Source: CAWUEX02 sp963921305
Lineage (GTDB): Bacteria; Pseudomonadota; Alphaproteobacteria; Rhodospirillales; Rhodospirillaceae
NCBI GenBank assembly: GCA_963921305.4
Contig: CAWUEX030000002.1
Coordinates: 992,001 to 1,056,000, forward strand
Length of the DNA stretch: 64,000 nucleotides
Direction of reading: 5' to 3'
Below, piece by piece: positions 54,142-62,847 of this stretch (position 1 is its first letter; each line of letters starts with the position of its first letter). The translations under genes and the position numbers were made by a program. Below the pieces are notes generated by a model. That model was not told the DNA's origin, ran no database searches, and worked only from the letters and a program-made list of their open reading frames with translations.

Positions 54142-55046
54142 CCAATCCCGGCGCCATATCCACAGCGGAGTGCACCGTAACCGATGAGGCGTTTGCGCGC
54201 CTGCGCGACGGTCAGGGCGTGCAGTTCGAACCCATACAAGGCCTCTCACCGGACCAGTATGCCGCCGACACCCTGGACCCCCGGCGCGCAGAGGAAGCCG
54301 CGGCGGTGTTGCAAAAGATCACTCCGCTGAGCGGTAAACGGGTGCTAGAGATCGGCGCAGGGTGCGGTGTCACCCACGTTGTCTGGACGAAGAAGTTTGG
54401 CATCGACGGAACGGCGATCGAGCCTGAAGGCCAAGGGTTCGATGACTCTGCCGACATTGCCCGTAGCCTCGTGTCGGCAAACGGCCTCGACCCCATGCGC
54501 ATCGTCGGCGCGACGGGCGAAGACCTGCCTTTCGACGACAACAGTTTCGAAATCGTTTACTCATCCAATGTGCTGGAGCACACGGCCGACCCGAAAGCGG
54601 TGTTGCGCGAAGCGGTGCGCGTGGTCAAACCGGGCGGCATCGTGCAGATCGTCTGTCCCAACTATCTGTCGTACTTCGACGGACATTACGCCGCGTTTCA
54701 TCCGCCAGTTTTATCGAACGGATTTTTTCAGTGGTGGATGCGCGCGGTCTATAAAAAAGACCCGTGGTTCGCGGCAACCATCAGGACCGAACTCAACCCG
54801 GTGTGGGCGCGGCGCGAAGTTGCAATGATCAACGAAACCACACCGCTAGAGATTCTTAGTTTGGGCCAGGATGTGTTCCGCCAGCGTATGCGCACCGCCG
54901 ATGTCGGCAACTGGATGGCACTGGGTAAGGTGGGGCGCGTGGTCGGGGCGGCACAGAAGTTTAAGCTAACGTGGCTAGCCGCAGAACTCGCTATCCTGCT
55001 TCAAGGTTGGACACCGTTGATCATCAGCCTGCGCAAACGCGCCTAG
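54138..55046 (+). CDS. SAM-dependent methyltransferase, glycan locus
   Basis: The 302-residue class I methyltransferase has motif I 'VLEIGAGCGVTHVVW', 'GEDLPFDDNSFEIVYSSNVL' and 'VLREAVRVVKPGGIVQIV'. It belongs to the Methyltransf_11 group; the target is probably a sugar or lipid-linked glycan. The start is GTG at 54138, overlapping the asparagine synthase stop by 4 bases. It ends the three-gene plus-strand unit with GT2 and asparagine synthase. Confidence 0.88.
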   Translation: MTNPGAISTAECTVTDEAFARLRDGQGVQFEPIQGLSPDQYAADTLDPRRAEEAAAVLQKITPLSGKRVLEIGAGCGVTHVVWTKKFGIDGTAIEPEGQGFDDSADIARSLVSANGLDPMRIVGATGEDLPFDDNSFEIVYSSNVLEHTADPKAVLREAVRVVKPGGIVQIVCPNYLSYFDGHYAAFHPPVLSNGFFQWWMRAVYKKDPWFAATIRTELNPVWARREVAMINETTPLEILSLGQDVFRQRMRTADVGNWMALGKVGRVVGAAQKFKLTWLAAELAILLQGWTPLIISLRKRA

Positions 55047-55052
55047 GGTGGG

Positions 55053-55949
55053 CTAACCCGCCCGGCCTTTCATGTCGGCGATCGCACCGAGCACCGCCCC
55101 GAACAGGGTGTAGGCCAACATTACCAGCGACAGGGCAACCGCATCCGCTGCGGCGACACCGACGAAGCCGAGCAGCACCACCAGGCCGCCTTCGCGCAGA
55201 CCCACGCCTGCGACGGTGATCGGCATCAGCAGCACGAGAGACACCATGCCGACGATGGCGATCCACGCCGGAAAGGACAGGCTGATACCCATGCCCGCGC
55301 CGAGGTAAGCGACAACGATCACAGAGATGACTTGAAAGGCGATGCCGGTGACGAAACAGCCGACCAGCGCGCCCCAATCGCCTGTCGACGCATGCCAGGC
55401 GCGCAGGAAGCGGCCAAGGGCGTTGTCCAGCGCGTTGGGGAACTTCGGCACGACCACTGGCAGCAACAACGCCAAAATCAAACCGGCGAGCAGAGCAAAA
55501 GACAACGCCGGAAAGGCGGCGGGAAAACCACGCGGATCGATCAACAGGGCAATGCCGGTGATCAGGACCAGTGCGGCGAGACCGACGATGCGGTCCACGA
55601 CGACTGCGGCGACAACCTCCGCACCGTCATCGCCGGGCCGCACCAGGCGATAGGCTTTCATGGCATCGCCCAGCAACTGGCCCGGCAGCACAGTGCCGTA
55701 GAACAACGCGACGAAGGTGTAGCGCGTGAGGTCTGGCAGCGGGCGGTCTTCCATCAGCAGTTTGAGTTTGAAGGCGTTCAAGCCGTGCGCGAGGACATAA
55801 AGCGCCGCCGCGATGACAATTGTTTCCAATGTGAGTCGGGATAGGGCATCCGATACGACGGACAGATCCGTGCGGCGCAACACGACCGTCAACAGAGCCG
55901 CGCTGATCAGCGCTTTGCCAAGAAACGGGATGAGTCTGCTGGACCCCAT
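55053..55949 (-). CDS. Flippase-like membrane protein (LPG synthase TM / UPF0104 type)
   Basis: The 298-residue protein has about eight hydrophobic segments and resembles the lysylphosphatidylglycerol-synthase TM family: 'ALFYGTVLPGQLLGDAMKAY', 'VVDRIVGLAALVLITG' and 'LLMPITVAGVGLREGGLVVL'. Members of this family include glycolipid flippases and AglD-like proteins. The ATG at 55949 is taken; an in-frame ATG at 56327 would lie in another gene. It runs opposite to its neighbours. Confidence 0.85.
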   Translation of the reverse strand: MGSSRLIPFLGKALISAALLTVVLRRTDLSVVSDALSRLTLETIVIAAALYVLAHGLNAFKLKLLMEDRPLPDLTRYTFVALFYGTVLPGQLLGDAMKAYRLVRPGDDGAEVVAAVVVDRIVGLAALVLITGIALLIDPRGFPAAFPALSFALLAGLILALLLPVVVPKFPNALDNALGRFLRAWHASTGDWGALVGCFVTGIAFQVISVIVVAYLGAGMGISLSFPAWIAIVGMVSLVLLMPITVAGVGLREGGLVVLLGFVGVAAADAVALSLVMLAYTLFGAVLGAIADMKGRAG

Positions 55950-56069
55950 AGAAGATCGCACCTGCCGGGCTGGGTTGGCGACGGACGGCTGTCGCCCTTG
56001 AGACTGTCGGGTATAGTCTGCTACCCCGGCGCCGACAACGGTCCGACGTATAACTGGTGAACAAGAGCC

Positions 56070-57251
56070 ATGCCCGCGCAGCGCGCACCCCGCTTTCTGC
56101 TGATTAACTATGAGTACCCGCCGGTGGGCGGCGGCGGCGGCAATGCCACCCAGCACATCGGCCGGGCCCTGGCCAAGCGCGGCGCAAAAGTCACGGTGCT
56201 GACCGCCGGACACGGCAGCCTGCCCCGGCGCGAGAACGACCGTGGCGTGCAGATCGCGCGCATTTGGGGGGCGCGACGGCGGCAAGACCGGTGCAGCATT
56301 ATCGAGATGCTGGTGTTCCTGGTTCATGCGCTGCTGGTCGCACCCGGGCTGGCCCGGCAGATGAAATGCGATGCGGCCCTGGTGTTTTTCGGACTGCCCT
56401 GCGGACCGGTGGGCTGGTGGCTGAAGAAGCGCTTGGGCGTGCCTTATGTGCTGTCGCTACAAGGCGGCGATGTGCCCGGCTTCATGGGCGCCGAACTGGC
56501 GTTGCACCATAAACTTTCTGGACCGGTGATTTCTGCCGTGTGGCGGGAGGCCGCGGCGGTGATTGCCAACGCGGAAGGCTTGGCTTCGTTAGCGCGGGCC
56601 CACACCCCAGACATTCCCGTCGATGTGATTCCCGCAGGCGCGGACTTGGATGCGGTTCAACCGGCGTCGGCGCCGACTCTGGAAGGTCCGATGCGGCTGC
56701 TGTTTGTCGGACGCCTGGTGACACAGAAAGGGTTGGATGTGCTGTTCCGGGCTCTAGCGATGATGAAGGGTCATCACGACTGGACGTTGACGATTGCCGG
56801 GGAAGGGCCGCTGAAAGACGAACTGGCTATGGCGGCGCAACAGCTTGGCATCGGCGACCGGGTGACGTTCCGTGGCTGGCTGGAACGGGGACAATTGCCA
56901 GCAGTCTACAAGGATGCGGACGCGTTTGTGCTGCCGTCGCGCGACGAAGGTATGCCCAACGCCATGCTGGAAGCCATGGCCGCCGGACTGCCGGTGATCG
57001 GCAGCAGGGTCTCAGGTCTGGAGGAGGTGGTCAGCGACGGCGAGACAGGCTTGCTGGTTTCACCCGACGATGCGGACAGGCTGAACAACGCGCTGCGCCA
57101 AGTCATCGAAGACCGCGATCTCACGTTCAAGATGGGACAGGCTGCGCGGCAGCGGGTGGAAGAGCGTTACAGCTGGCAATTCGCCGCTGACGCCTACATG
57201 ACCGAGCTGTGCCAAGCGGCCGGACTCGATGAGCCCGAGAGCGCGGCGTGA
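56070..57251 (+). CDS. Family 4 glycosyltransferase
   Basis: The 393-residue GT-B enzyme has the N-terminal donor-accepting motif 'YPPVGGGGGNATQHIGRALA' and the C-terminal 'LFVGRLVTQKGLDVLFRAL' with 'PSRDEGMPNAMLEAMAAGLP', the EX7E retaining motif. It adds a sugar to a growing lipid-linked glycan. Its stop overlaps the next methyltransferase start by 4 bases; it heads a four-gene unit. Confidence 0.9.
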   Translation: MPAQRAPRFLLINYEYPPVGGGGGNATQHIGRALAKRGAKVTVLTAGHGSLPRRENDRGVQIARIWGARRRQDRCSIIEMLVFLVHALLVAPGLARQMKCDAALVFFGLPCGPVGWWLKKRLGVPYVLSLQGGDVPGFMGAELALHHKLSGPVISAVWREAAAVIANAEGLASLARAHTPDIPVDVIPAGADLDAVQPASAPTLEGPMRLLFVGRLVTQKGLDVLFRALAMMKGHHDWTLTIAGEGPLKDELAMAAQQLGIGDRVTFRGWLERGQLPAVYKDADAFVLPSRDEGMPNAMLEAMAAGLPVIGSRVSGLEEVVSDGETGLLVSPDDADRLNNALRQVIEDRDLTFKMGQAARQRVEERYSWQFAADAYMTELCQAAGLDEPESAA

Positions 57252-57976
57252 GCGGCACGGCGTTGAGCGCGGAACAATATGATGCCCTGTGGTCAGCCGG
57301 GTGGGATGATACCCGCCTGTTCGGGCCGATGGCGCGGCACAGCCGCCGCCTGTTCCGCAAGCTGAGTGCGGATTTAACCCCGGCAACCATTCTCGATGCC
57401 GGTTGCGGCGAAGGCTCCCTGCTGAAAGCGCTGATGGACGCGCATCCGGACGCGCGCGGCACGGGTTTGGAAGTCTCACCGCACGCAACGGCGTTGGCGC
57501 AAAAGGTGGTGCCGGACGCGACCTTCATCACCGGAGACTTAACGGCGGTGAACATGGATCAACGCTTCGACCTGGTGGTATCCGCCGATGTGGTGGAACA
57601 CATCGAGGACGATCGCGCCGCTATTCAAGCGATGGCCGATCTGGCCGCGCCGGGCGGGCGGGTGATCATTTCGACCTTGCAAGGCAAGATGCGTAACTTT
57701 GAGAGACAGGTCGGCCATGTGCGCAATTACATCCCCGGTGAACTGCAAGGGAAAATGCGTGATGCGGGATTAAAGATCGAGCGGGTCATCGAGTGGGGCT
57801 GGCCGTTTTACTCGCCGCTGTACCGCAGCCTGCTTGATCTGCTGGACAATAAGGGCACCATGGGGCGGTTCGGACCGGTGCGCAAATTGATCTGCCACGT
57901 GCTGTATGCTGTATTTTTGCTCAACCGGTCAGGCAAGGGGGATTATCTGTTCGTGCGCGCGGTCAAGGAGACGTAA
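57248..57976 (+). CDS. SAM-dependent methyltransferase
   Basis: The 242-residue class I methyltransferase has 'ILDAGCGEGSLLKALMDAHP' and 'FDLVVSADVVEHIEDD', and then 'DLAAPGGRVIISTL'. The start is GTG at 57248, overlapping the GT4 gene by 4 bases. Its stop is directly followed by the dehydratase start with no gap, so translation is coupled. Role in glycan methylation is inferred from place. Confidence 0.88.
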   Translation: MSGTALSAEQYDALWSAGWDDTRLFGPMARHSRRLFRKLSADLTPATILDAGCGEGSLLKALMDAHPDARGTGLEVSPHATALAQKVVPDATFITGDLTAVNMDQRFDLVVSADVVEHIEDDRAAIQAMADLAAPGGRVIISTLQGKMRNFERQVGHVRNYIPGELQGKMRDAGLKIERVIEWGWPFYSPLYRSLLDLLDNKGTMGRFGPVRKLICHVLYAVFLLNRSGKGDYLFVRAVKET

Positions 57977-58990
57977 ATGCCGGGTGAGACTCTCGGAAAA
58001 GTTCTGGTGACCGGTGCGGACGGTTTCATCGGCTCGCACCTGACCGAAGCGCTGGTGCAGGCGGGTCACGATGTGCGCGCCTTCGTGCTTTACAACAGCT
58101 TCAACTCCTGGGGCTGGCTCGACCACAGCCCGGAGGACGTGCGCAATAAGCTGGATGTGTTCGCTGGCGACGTTCGCGACCCCCACGGCGTGCGCACGGC
58201 CATGGAGGGATGCGACACAGTGCTGCACCTAGCCGCACTCATCTCCATTCCCTACAGCTATCACTCGCCGTCCGCCTACGTGGACACCAACGTCAAAGGC
58301 ACATTGAACGTCGTGCAGGCGGCGCAGGACTTGAGCGTGTCACAGGTGATCGTGACCTCGACGTCGGAGGTCTACGGCACAGCAAAGTTTGTGCCGATTA
58401 CCGAGGATCATCCGCTGCAAGGGCAGTCGCCGTACTCGGCCTCGAAGATCGGCGCGGACCAAATCGCGCTGTCCTACAACCGGGCCTTCGGCACACCGGT
58501 GAGCGTGATCCGCCCGTTCAACACCTACGGCCCGCGGCAGTCGGCCCGGGCGGTGATCCCGACCATCATCACGCAAATTCTGGCGGGCAAGAAACGCATC
58601 AAACTGGGATCGATACACCCTACCCGCGACTTCAACTACGTCAGTGATACGGTGAACGGGTTTCTGGCCATGGCGGAAAGCGATGGGGCCGTCGGCAGCG
58701 TCATCAACATCGGCTCGAACTTCGAGGTCAGCATCGGCGAGACGGTCGAGATGATCAAAGAAATCATGAACGCGGATGTGGAGATCGTGACGGACGATGA
58801 GCGGGTGCGGCCCGATGCCTCTGAAGTGGAACGGCTGTGGGCGTCGAACGACAAAGCCAAACGGCTGACCGGCTGGACCCCGGAGTATGCCGGACGGGAT
58901 GGATTCAAGCGCGGACTTGAGGAGACCATCGCCTGGTTTTCCGACCCCGCGCACCAGCCGCTGTACAAAGCCGATCTGTACAACATCTGA
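57977..58990 (+). CDS. NAD-dependent sugar 4,6-dehydratase, LegB-like
   Basis: The 337-residue extended SDR has 'VLVTGADGFIGSHLTEALVQ', 'HLAALISIPYSYHSPSAYVD' and the active-site 'SPYSASKIGADQIALSYNR' (YxxxK). The pattern, including 'YNSFNSWGWLDHSP' and 'NTYGPRQSARAVIPTI', is what I know from LegB-type 4,6-dehydratases of the legionaminic acid pathway and its relatives. No LegC or NeuB-like gene is in the window. Confidence 0.88.
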   Translation: MPGETLGKVLVTGADGFIGSHLTEALVQAGHDVRAFVLYNSFNSWGWLDHSPEDVRNKLDVFAGDVRDPHGVRTAMEGCDTVLHLAALISIPYSYHSPSAYVDTNVKGTLNVVQAAQDLSVSQVIVTSTSEVYGTAKFVPITEDHPLQGQSPYSASKIGADQIALSYNRAFGTPVSVIRPFNTYGPRQSARAVIPTIITQILAGKKRIKLGSIHPTRDFNYVSDTVNGFLAMAESDGAVGSVINIGSNFEVSIGETVEMIKEIMNADVEIVTDDERVRPDASEVERLWASNDKAKRLTGWTPEYAGRDGFKRGLEETIAWFSDPAHQPLYKADLYNI

Positions 58991-58998
58991 AGTCAACC

Positions 58999-59541
58999 AT
59001 GGCCGACATTCCCACCCTTGAAACCGAGCGGCTGATCCTGCGGGGGTTCCGCGACAGCGACATCGATGCCTATGCGGCGATGGTCGCCGAACCCGAGGTG
59101 GCACAGTTCATCAGCGTTGGCGGACAGCCGATGGGCCGCCTGGACGCCTGGCGCTCGATGGCACTGCATCTGGGTCACTGGCAACTGCGCGGCTTCGGAC
59201 AGTGGGTGGCAGAGGAGAAAACCACCGGCGCATTTGTCGGCCGCCTGGGTCTGTATTACCCGGAGTCCTGGTACGGACGTGAAGTGGGCTACGCCATCGC
59301 CCGCGAACACTGGGGCAAGGGCTTCGCCACCGAAGGCGCAACCCGAGCGCGTGACTATGCCTTCGAAGACCTAGGGTGGGACGAAATCATTTCCATCATT
59401 AGCCCAGCGAATGTTCGCTCCGTCGCGGTGGCGGAACGTATAGGCGAAACCTTCAAGGAAGAATGGCAACCTCCGGAGCGGGACGTAACACTGCACATCT
59501 ATGCATTGCGCCGCAGCGACTGGAAGAAGCTGAACAGGTGA
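58999..59541 (+). CDS. GNAT N-acetyltransferase, RimJ/RimL type
   Basis: The 180-residue protein starts with the typical 'LETERLILRGFRDSDIDAYA' and has the acetyl-CoA loop 'YAIAREHWGKGFATEGATRA'. It resembles Acetyltransf_3 enzymes that acetylate ribosomal proteins or small amines. It follows the dehydratase after 8 bases, so it may acetylate the dehydratase-derived amino sugar or be unrelated. Confidence 0.85.
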   Translation: MADIPTLETERLILRGFRDSDIDAYAAMVAEPEVAQFISVGGQPMGRLDAWRSMALHLGHWQLRGFGQWVAEEKTTGAFVGRLGLYYPESWYGREVGYAIAREHWGKGFATEGATRARDYAFEDLGWDEIISIISPANVRSVAVAERIGETFKEEWQPPERDVTLHIYALRRSDWKKLNR

Positions 59542-59573
59542 GAATGGGCGCCACTGCGCCGCTCAGAAAAAGT

Positions 59574-59590
59574 CTCGGCAAAAAACCGAG
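59574..59590 (-). terminator. Possible rsmB terminator
   Basis: On the minus strand CTCGG-TTTTTTG-CCGAG forms a 5-base-pair stem and is followed by ACTTTTT. It lies in the gap between convergent GNAT and rsmB genes, about 130 bases after the rsmB stop. The short stem lowers confidence. Confidence 0.35.
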
Positions 59591-59591
59591 G

Positions 59592-59687
59592 AACGAGCCC
59601 ATGCACGCCACGGCGCTCTGCGGGGCCGGCCTGAATTCGTGAAATAAATCAGAGGCTTATTTTTGAGTCAAACGAGCCCATGCACGC
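59592..59687. repeat. 17-base direct repeat in the GNAT-rsmB gap
   Basis: The sequence AACGAGCCCATGCACGC occurs at 59592-59608 and again at 59671-59687. Between the copies lies a short AT-rich inverted repeat (AAATAA/TTATTT). No gene lies in the gap 59542-59720. Confidence 0.7.
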
Positions 59688-59720
59688 GCAATTCACGCCT
59701 GTTTGTCCAGACATAACGGC

Positions 59721-61058
59721 TCAGAGGGCTTTGCGCAGGCAAGCGATATAGAAACCGTCCATGCCGCCGTGCGCATTCAGATCGCAGGGCAAGGTGCGCA
59801 GGGCACCGGTGTCGGATTGCCACGAGGGATCACCACCAAGGGCTTTGCCATCGATAGGAACAATCGTGAGATTTGCGTTTTCCGCTACTGCGCTGACAAC
59901 TCCTGATCCCTCCGCCGGTTCAAGGGAACAGACGGAATAGACCAAGACTCCGCCGGGTTTGAGAAACATGACTGCCCGCTCAAGCAGATCGCGTTGCAAC
60001 GCGGGAAACCGGTCGATGTCTTTGCGGGTTTTGAGGTGCCCCAGGTCCGGATGACGGCGTAGCGTTCCAGTCGCCGAACACGGCGCATCAAGGAGGACAG
60101 CATCGAAAGCGTCATCGGGAGTCCACTGCAAGATGTCAGCGGCTATGACTTCGGCGTTCAACTGCATGCGCGCCAAGTTATCGCGTACCAACGTCAACCG
60201 ATCGTCAGAGATGTCGACAGCGGTAACCGCGCATCCTGCTGCGGAAAGCTGTAGCGTCTTGCCGCCCGGGGCGGCACAGAGATCAGCGACCATCCGATCT
60301 TCCGGACCATCCAGCGACTGCAAAAGGACTTGGGCCGGCAGCGCTGCTGCAACATCCTGCACCCACCATGCGCCGTCGGTAAATCCGGGCAGGTCTTGCA
60401 CCGCGCCACCGGTGGTACGGCGCAGGGTGCCCGTTGGCAGAACAGTCGCTTCGAGCTGAGTCGCAAGGGTTTCGCGCGAAGACGACTCTTTCACAGTGAC
60501 ATCGAGCGGCGGCTCAGCCAGATGGGCTTCGGCGATGCGCGCGGCGGTCTTTTCACCATAGGCTTTCACCCAGCCGTCCCACAGCCACTTCGGTGTGTTG
60601 ATGCGCGCGGCATAGTGATCGGCGATCATCGCTGGGCCTTGCGCCGCGACTTTGCGCAACACGGCGTTGACCAGACCGCTCAAGCGCGGCTGGCGGATGC
60701 GTTTGACCAAACCTACGGCGGTATCGACGGCCGCATGGGGCGCGGTTTCCAGAAACAAAATTTGCGCCGCACCCAGGCGCAGCACATCCATCACCGGAGG
60801 AGGAGGCGTGCGAGAGACAAACGCTTTGATGACCGCATCGATTTGCCCCAGGCGGCGCAAGGTGGTGGCAACCAAGTGACGCACGAAGGCCCGGTCGCGC
60901 GCGTCCAGAGTGGCGGTAACCGCGCCAAAGCGGCTGTCGACCGCTTGACCATCCCGCACCACGCCGCTGAGCAGCGCCAGGGCAGCGGCGCGGGACGCAA
61001 GTGTGTCGGGTCGGTCCGTATTTGGCCGATCTTTACGATCAGCGTGGCGCTGGCTCAT
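59721..61058 (-). CDS. rsmB: 16S rRNA (cytosine-C5)-methyltransferase, RsmB
   Basis: The 445-residue protein has the N-terminal NusB-like domain ('ALALLSGVVRDGQAVDSRFG', 'RRLGQIDAVIKAFVSR') and the SAM domain 'VADLCAAPGGKTLQLSAAGC', 'DAVLLDAPCSATGTLRRHPD' and 'LVYSVCSLEPAEGSGV'. The two cysteines (in DAPC and SVC) are the catalytic pair. It methylates C967 of 16S rRNA. It overlaps the next gene by 4 bases. Confidence 0.93.
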   Translation of the reverse strand: MSQRHADRKDRPNTDRPDTLASRAAALALLSGVVRDGQAVDSRFGAVTATLDARDRAFVRHLVATTLRRLGQIDAVIKAFVSRTPPPPVMDVLRLGAAQILFLETAPHAAVDTAVGLVKRIRQPRLSGLVNAVLRKVAAQGPAMIADHYAARINTPKWLWDGWVKAYGEKTAARIAEAHLAEPPLDVTVKESSSRETLATQLEATVLPTGTLRRTTGGAVQDLPGFTDGAWWVQDVAAALPAQVLLQSLDGPEDRMVADLCAAPGGKTLQLSAAGCAVTAVDISDDRLTLVRDNLARMQLNAEVIAADILQWTPDDAFDAVLLDAPCSATGTLRRHPDLGHLKTRKDIDRFPALQRDLLERAVMFLKPGGVLVYSVCSLEPAEGSGVVSAVAENANLTIVPIDGKALGGDPSWQSDTGALRTLPCDLNAHGGMDGFYIACLRKAL

Positions 61059-61855
61059 TCGCCGTCGTTGACCGGTAGATTCAAGTCCGAAGGCAACTCG
61101 GCGAAGCGGTCGAGCCAGGCGGTCGACGCCGGGCCTTCTAAGTTGGTTGCGGTAAACACCCGGTTAGCCGCGTCGGGATGACCGGCAGCGGCAATGGCAA
61201 CGGCGGCCATGTCTTCACGCCCGATGAACATGCCGGCCTCATACTCGCTGCGGGGGATGAGGGCGATGCGGGTTGTACCGCCCGGTTTGTCATCAATGCC
61301 GGCAGGCGCGAGCACGGCGTATTCCAACCCTGAGTCCACCAAGGCTTCTTCGGCCTTGCCTTTCCAGATCAGCACGTTGCCGCCGATGGTGTTGAGGAAG
61401 TGATCCTTCACGCCCGAGTTTGACGAGGTGATGATGACGAAGCGCGTCGCCCCTGCGGCTTTGGCCGCGCGCGACAGATTGACCGTGCCTTCGTAGTCGA
61501 CTTTTTCAGAGCGGTTGCCGCCAAAGGGCATGGCCGTGGCGACGGCAGAGATCACGATATCGACGTCCTGTACGGCTGCAGTAAGGGAGTCCGGGTCTGT
61601 GACGTCTGCTTCGACCCAATCGTACTGATCCCCAAACTCCTCTTTGGCGTCATCGACATCGCGGCTCATGGCACGCACATCAAGGCCCAGTTGGTCGAGC
61701 GCGACAAGAATATGCTTGCCGTTGTTGCCGGTTGCCCCGGCCAGCAGGATTTTTTTGCCCTGAAGGTTAGCGAGCGCGGCCTCACCGATATCCGGCGCGG
61801 CGGCGAAGGCGTGTCCGGAGACAAGCAAGATGAGTGAAAGAAAGAGTGCGCGCAT
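61055..61855 (-). CDS. Exported NAD(P)-binding SDR-like protein
   Basis: The 266-residue protein has a Sec-type signal peptide ('LSLILLVSGHAFAAAPDIGE') and an atypical SDR fold: 'KILLAGATGNNGKHILVALD', 'DYDWVEADVTDPDSLTAAV' with one change, and 'FVIITSSNSGVKDHFLN'. Without the signal it would be a cytosolic NAD(P)-binding NmrA/YwnB-like protein. The ATG at 61855 gives this signal; an earlier in-frame ATG at 61975 is rejected. It overlaps rsmB by 4 bases. Confidence 0.78.
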   Translation of the reverse strand: MRALFLSLILLVSGHAFAAAPDIGEAALANLQGKKILLAGATGNNGKHILVALDQLGLDVRAMSRDVDDAKEEFGDQYDWVEADVTDPDSLTAAVQDVDIVISAVATAMPFGGNRSEKVDYEGTVNLSRAAKAAGATRFVIITSSNSGVKDHFLNTIGGNVLIWKGKAEEALVDSGLEYAVLAPAGIDDKPGGTTRIALIPRSEYEAGMFIGREDMAAVAIAAAGHPDAANRVFTATNLEGPASTAWLDRFAELPSDLNLPVNDGE

Positions 61856-61874
61856 AACAAGTGTCCTGTGATTG

Positions 61875-62690
61875 TTAATCAGTATCGAGAAAGGTGCGGA
61901 TGAGGGCACAAGCCTCTGCCGTGTGAACATCCAGGTAGCCATGGCCCCAGTCGGGCAGCTCTTCAATACGGCCATTCTGCATCAGGCCGTCGGCGCGTCG
62001 GCTGTGTTCGGCCAGATCGTCATTGGGGTTGAGCACCAAAATCGGCTGGCTCACCTGAGCAATCTTCTCCGCCATGGGAAAATCGAAGGCAGCGGCGTGG
62101 CCCCACCAGGAAATATCTGGCCGGCGCAGGGCATCCGGGAACTGCTCGGCGACGTGTTCTTTGGTCCAGCCAGGCCCTGCCCATTTGAGAAAGCTGCGCC
62201 ACTTGCCGGCGACATGGCTGCCGTCGTCGGTCAGCTCGGTCTTGGCGTAGTGATCGCGATGCCAGGCAAGTTCTTGGTCCGTGAAGATGGGCGCGGACGT
62301 GAGCACCAGCTTGCGCACCCGCTCAGGCGCAGCCAGGGCCAGGGCGACACAGGTCTCAGACCCGGTGTGGTAGCCCATGACATCGGCCTGCGGAATGTCG
62401 AGCGCATCCAGCACGTCGAGCATGGCCGCGGCATAGTCTTCAATCCCAGGGCGGGACGGCGGCGGATCGGACTCGCCAAATCCAGGCGTATCCGGCGCGA
62501 CGCAAAGCCGGTCCGCGCCCATGTGCCCTAGGAACGTCTCATAGATGCGCCCGCTGTTGGGGCTCATGTGAAAGCACACCAGGGGAGGCGCGCCTGAGTC
62601 TCGGTCAGGTTTGGCGACGCGTAGGTGAATCTGGCCGAAACGGCCATCGACATAGCGGCGCTGCACGGAAACTGCGGTCTGGGCTGTCAT
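61875..62690 (-). CDS. Alpha/beta hydrolase with His at the nucleophile position
   Basis: The 271-residue protein shows the alpha/beta hydrolase fold: 'PPLVCFHMSPNSGRIYETFL', 'PDTPGFGESDPP', and 'ADVMGYHTGSETCVALALA' at the nucleophile elbow. The G-x-S-x-G serine is replaced by H108 in GYHTG. The C-terminal His lies in 'PDWGHGYLDVH'. Whether it is catalytic by another route is unknown; substrate is unknown. It lies 19 bases upstream of the exported SDR-like gene. Confidence 0.85.
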   Translation of the reverse strand: MTAQTAVSVQRRYVDGRFGQIHLRVAKPDRDSGAPPLVCFHMSPNSGRIYETFLGHMGADRLCVAPDTPGFGESDPPPSRPGIEDYAAAMLDVLDALDIPQADVMGYHTGSETCVALALAAPERVRKLVLTSAPIFTDQELAWHRDHYAKTELTDDGSHVAGKWRSFLKWAGPGWTKEHVAEQFPDALRRPDISWWGHAAAFDFPMAEKIAQVSQPILVLNPNDDLAEHSRRADGLMQNGRIEELPDWGHGYLDVHTAEACALIRTFLDTD

Positions 62691-62792
62691 GCCGGGACCG
62701 TCTAGAGCAGGCGGCCCGGGGTCAAGGTTAAAGTGGCAGGCGCCGCCAACGCATGGACAGTCCGGTGACTGACCACAGGTGTGTAAGCGCGG

Positions 62793-62820
62793 GTGACCGC
62801 GAACACCAGTCCAGTATGAT
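62793..62820 (+). promoter_or_regulatory. Possible promoter of the FAD oxidoreductase gene
   Basis: TATGAT at 62815-62820 is a good -10 box, 28 bases before the start codon, with a weak -35 GTGACC at 62793-62798 (16 bases between). A ribosome site AAGGAGAGGG lies just before the start. Confidence 0.4.
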
Positions 62821-62847
62821 CAACCAAGCAAAGGAGAGGGCAGCACA

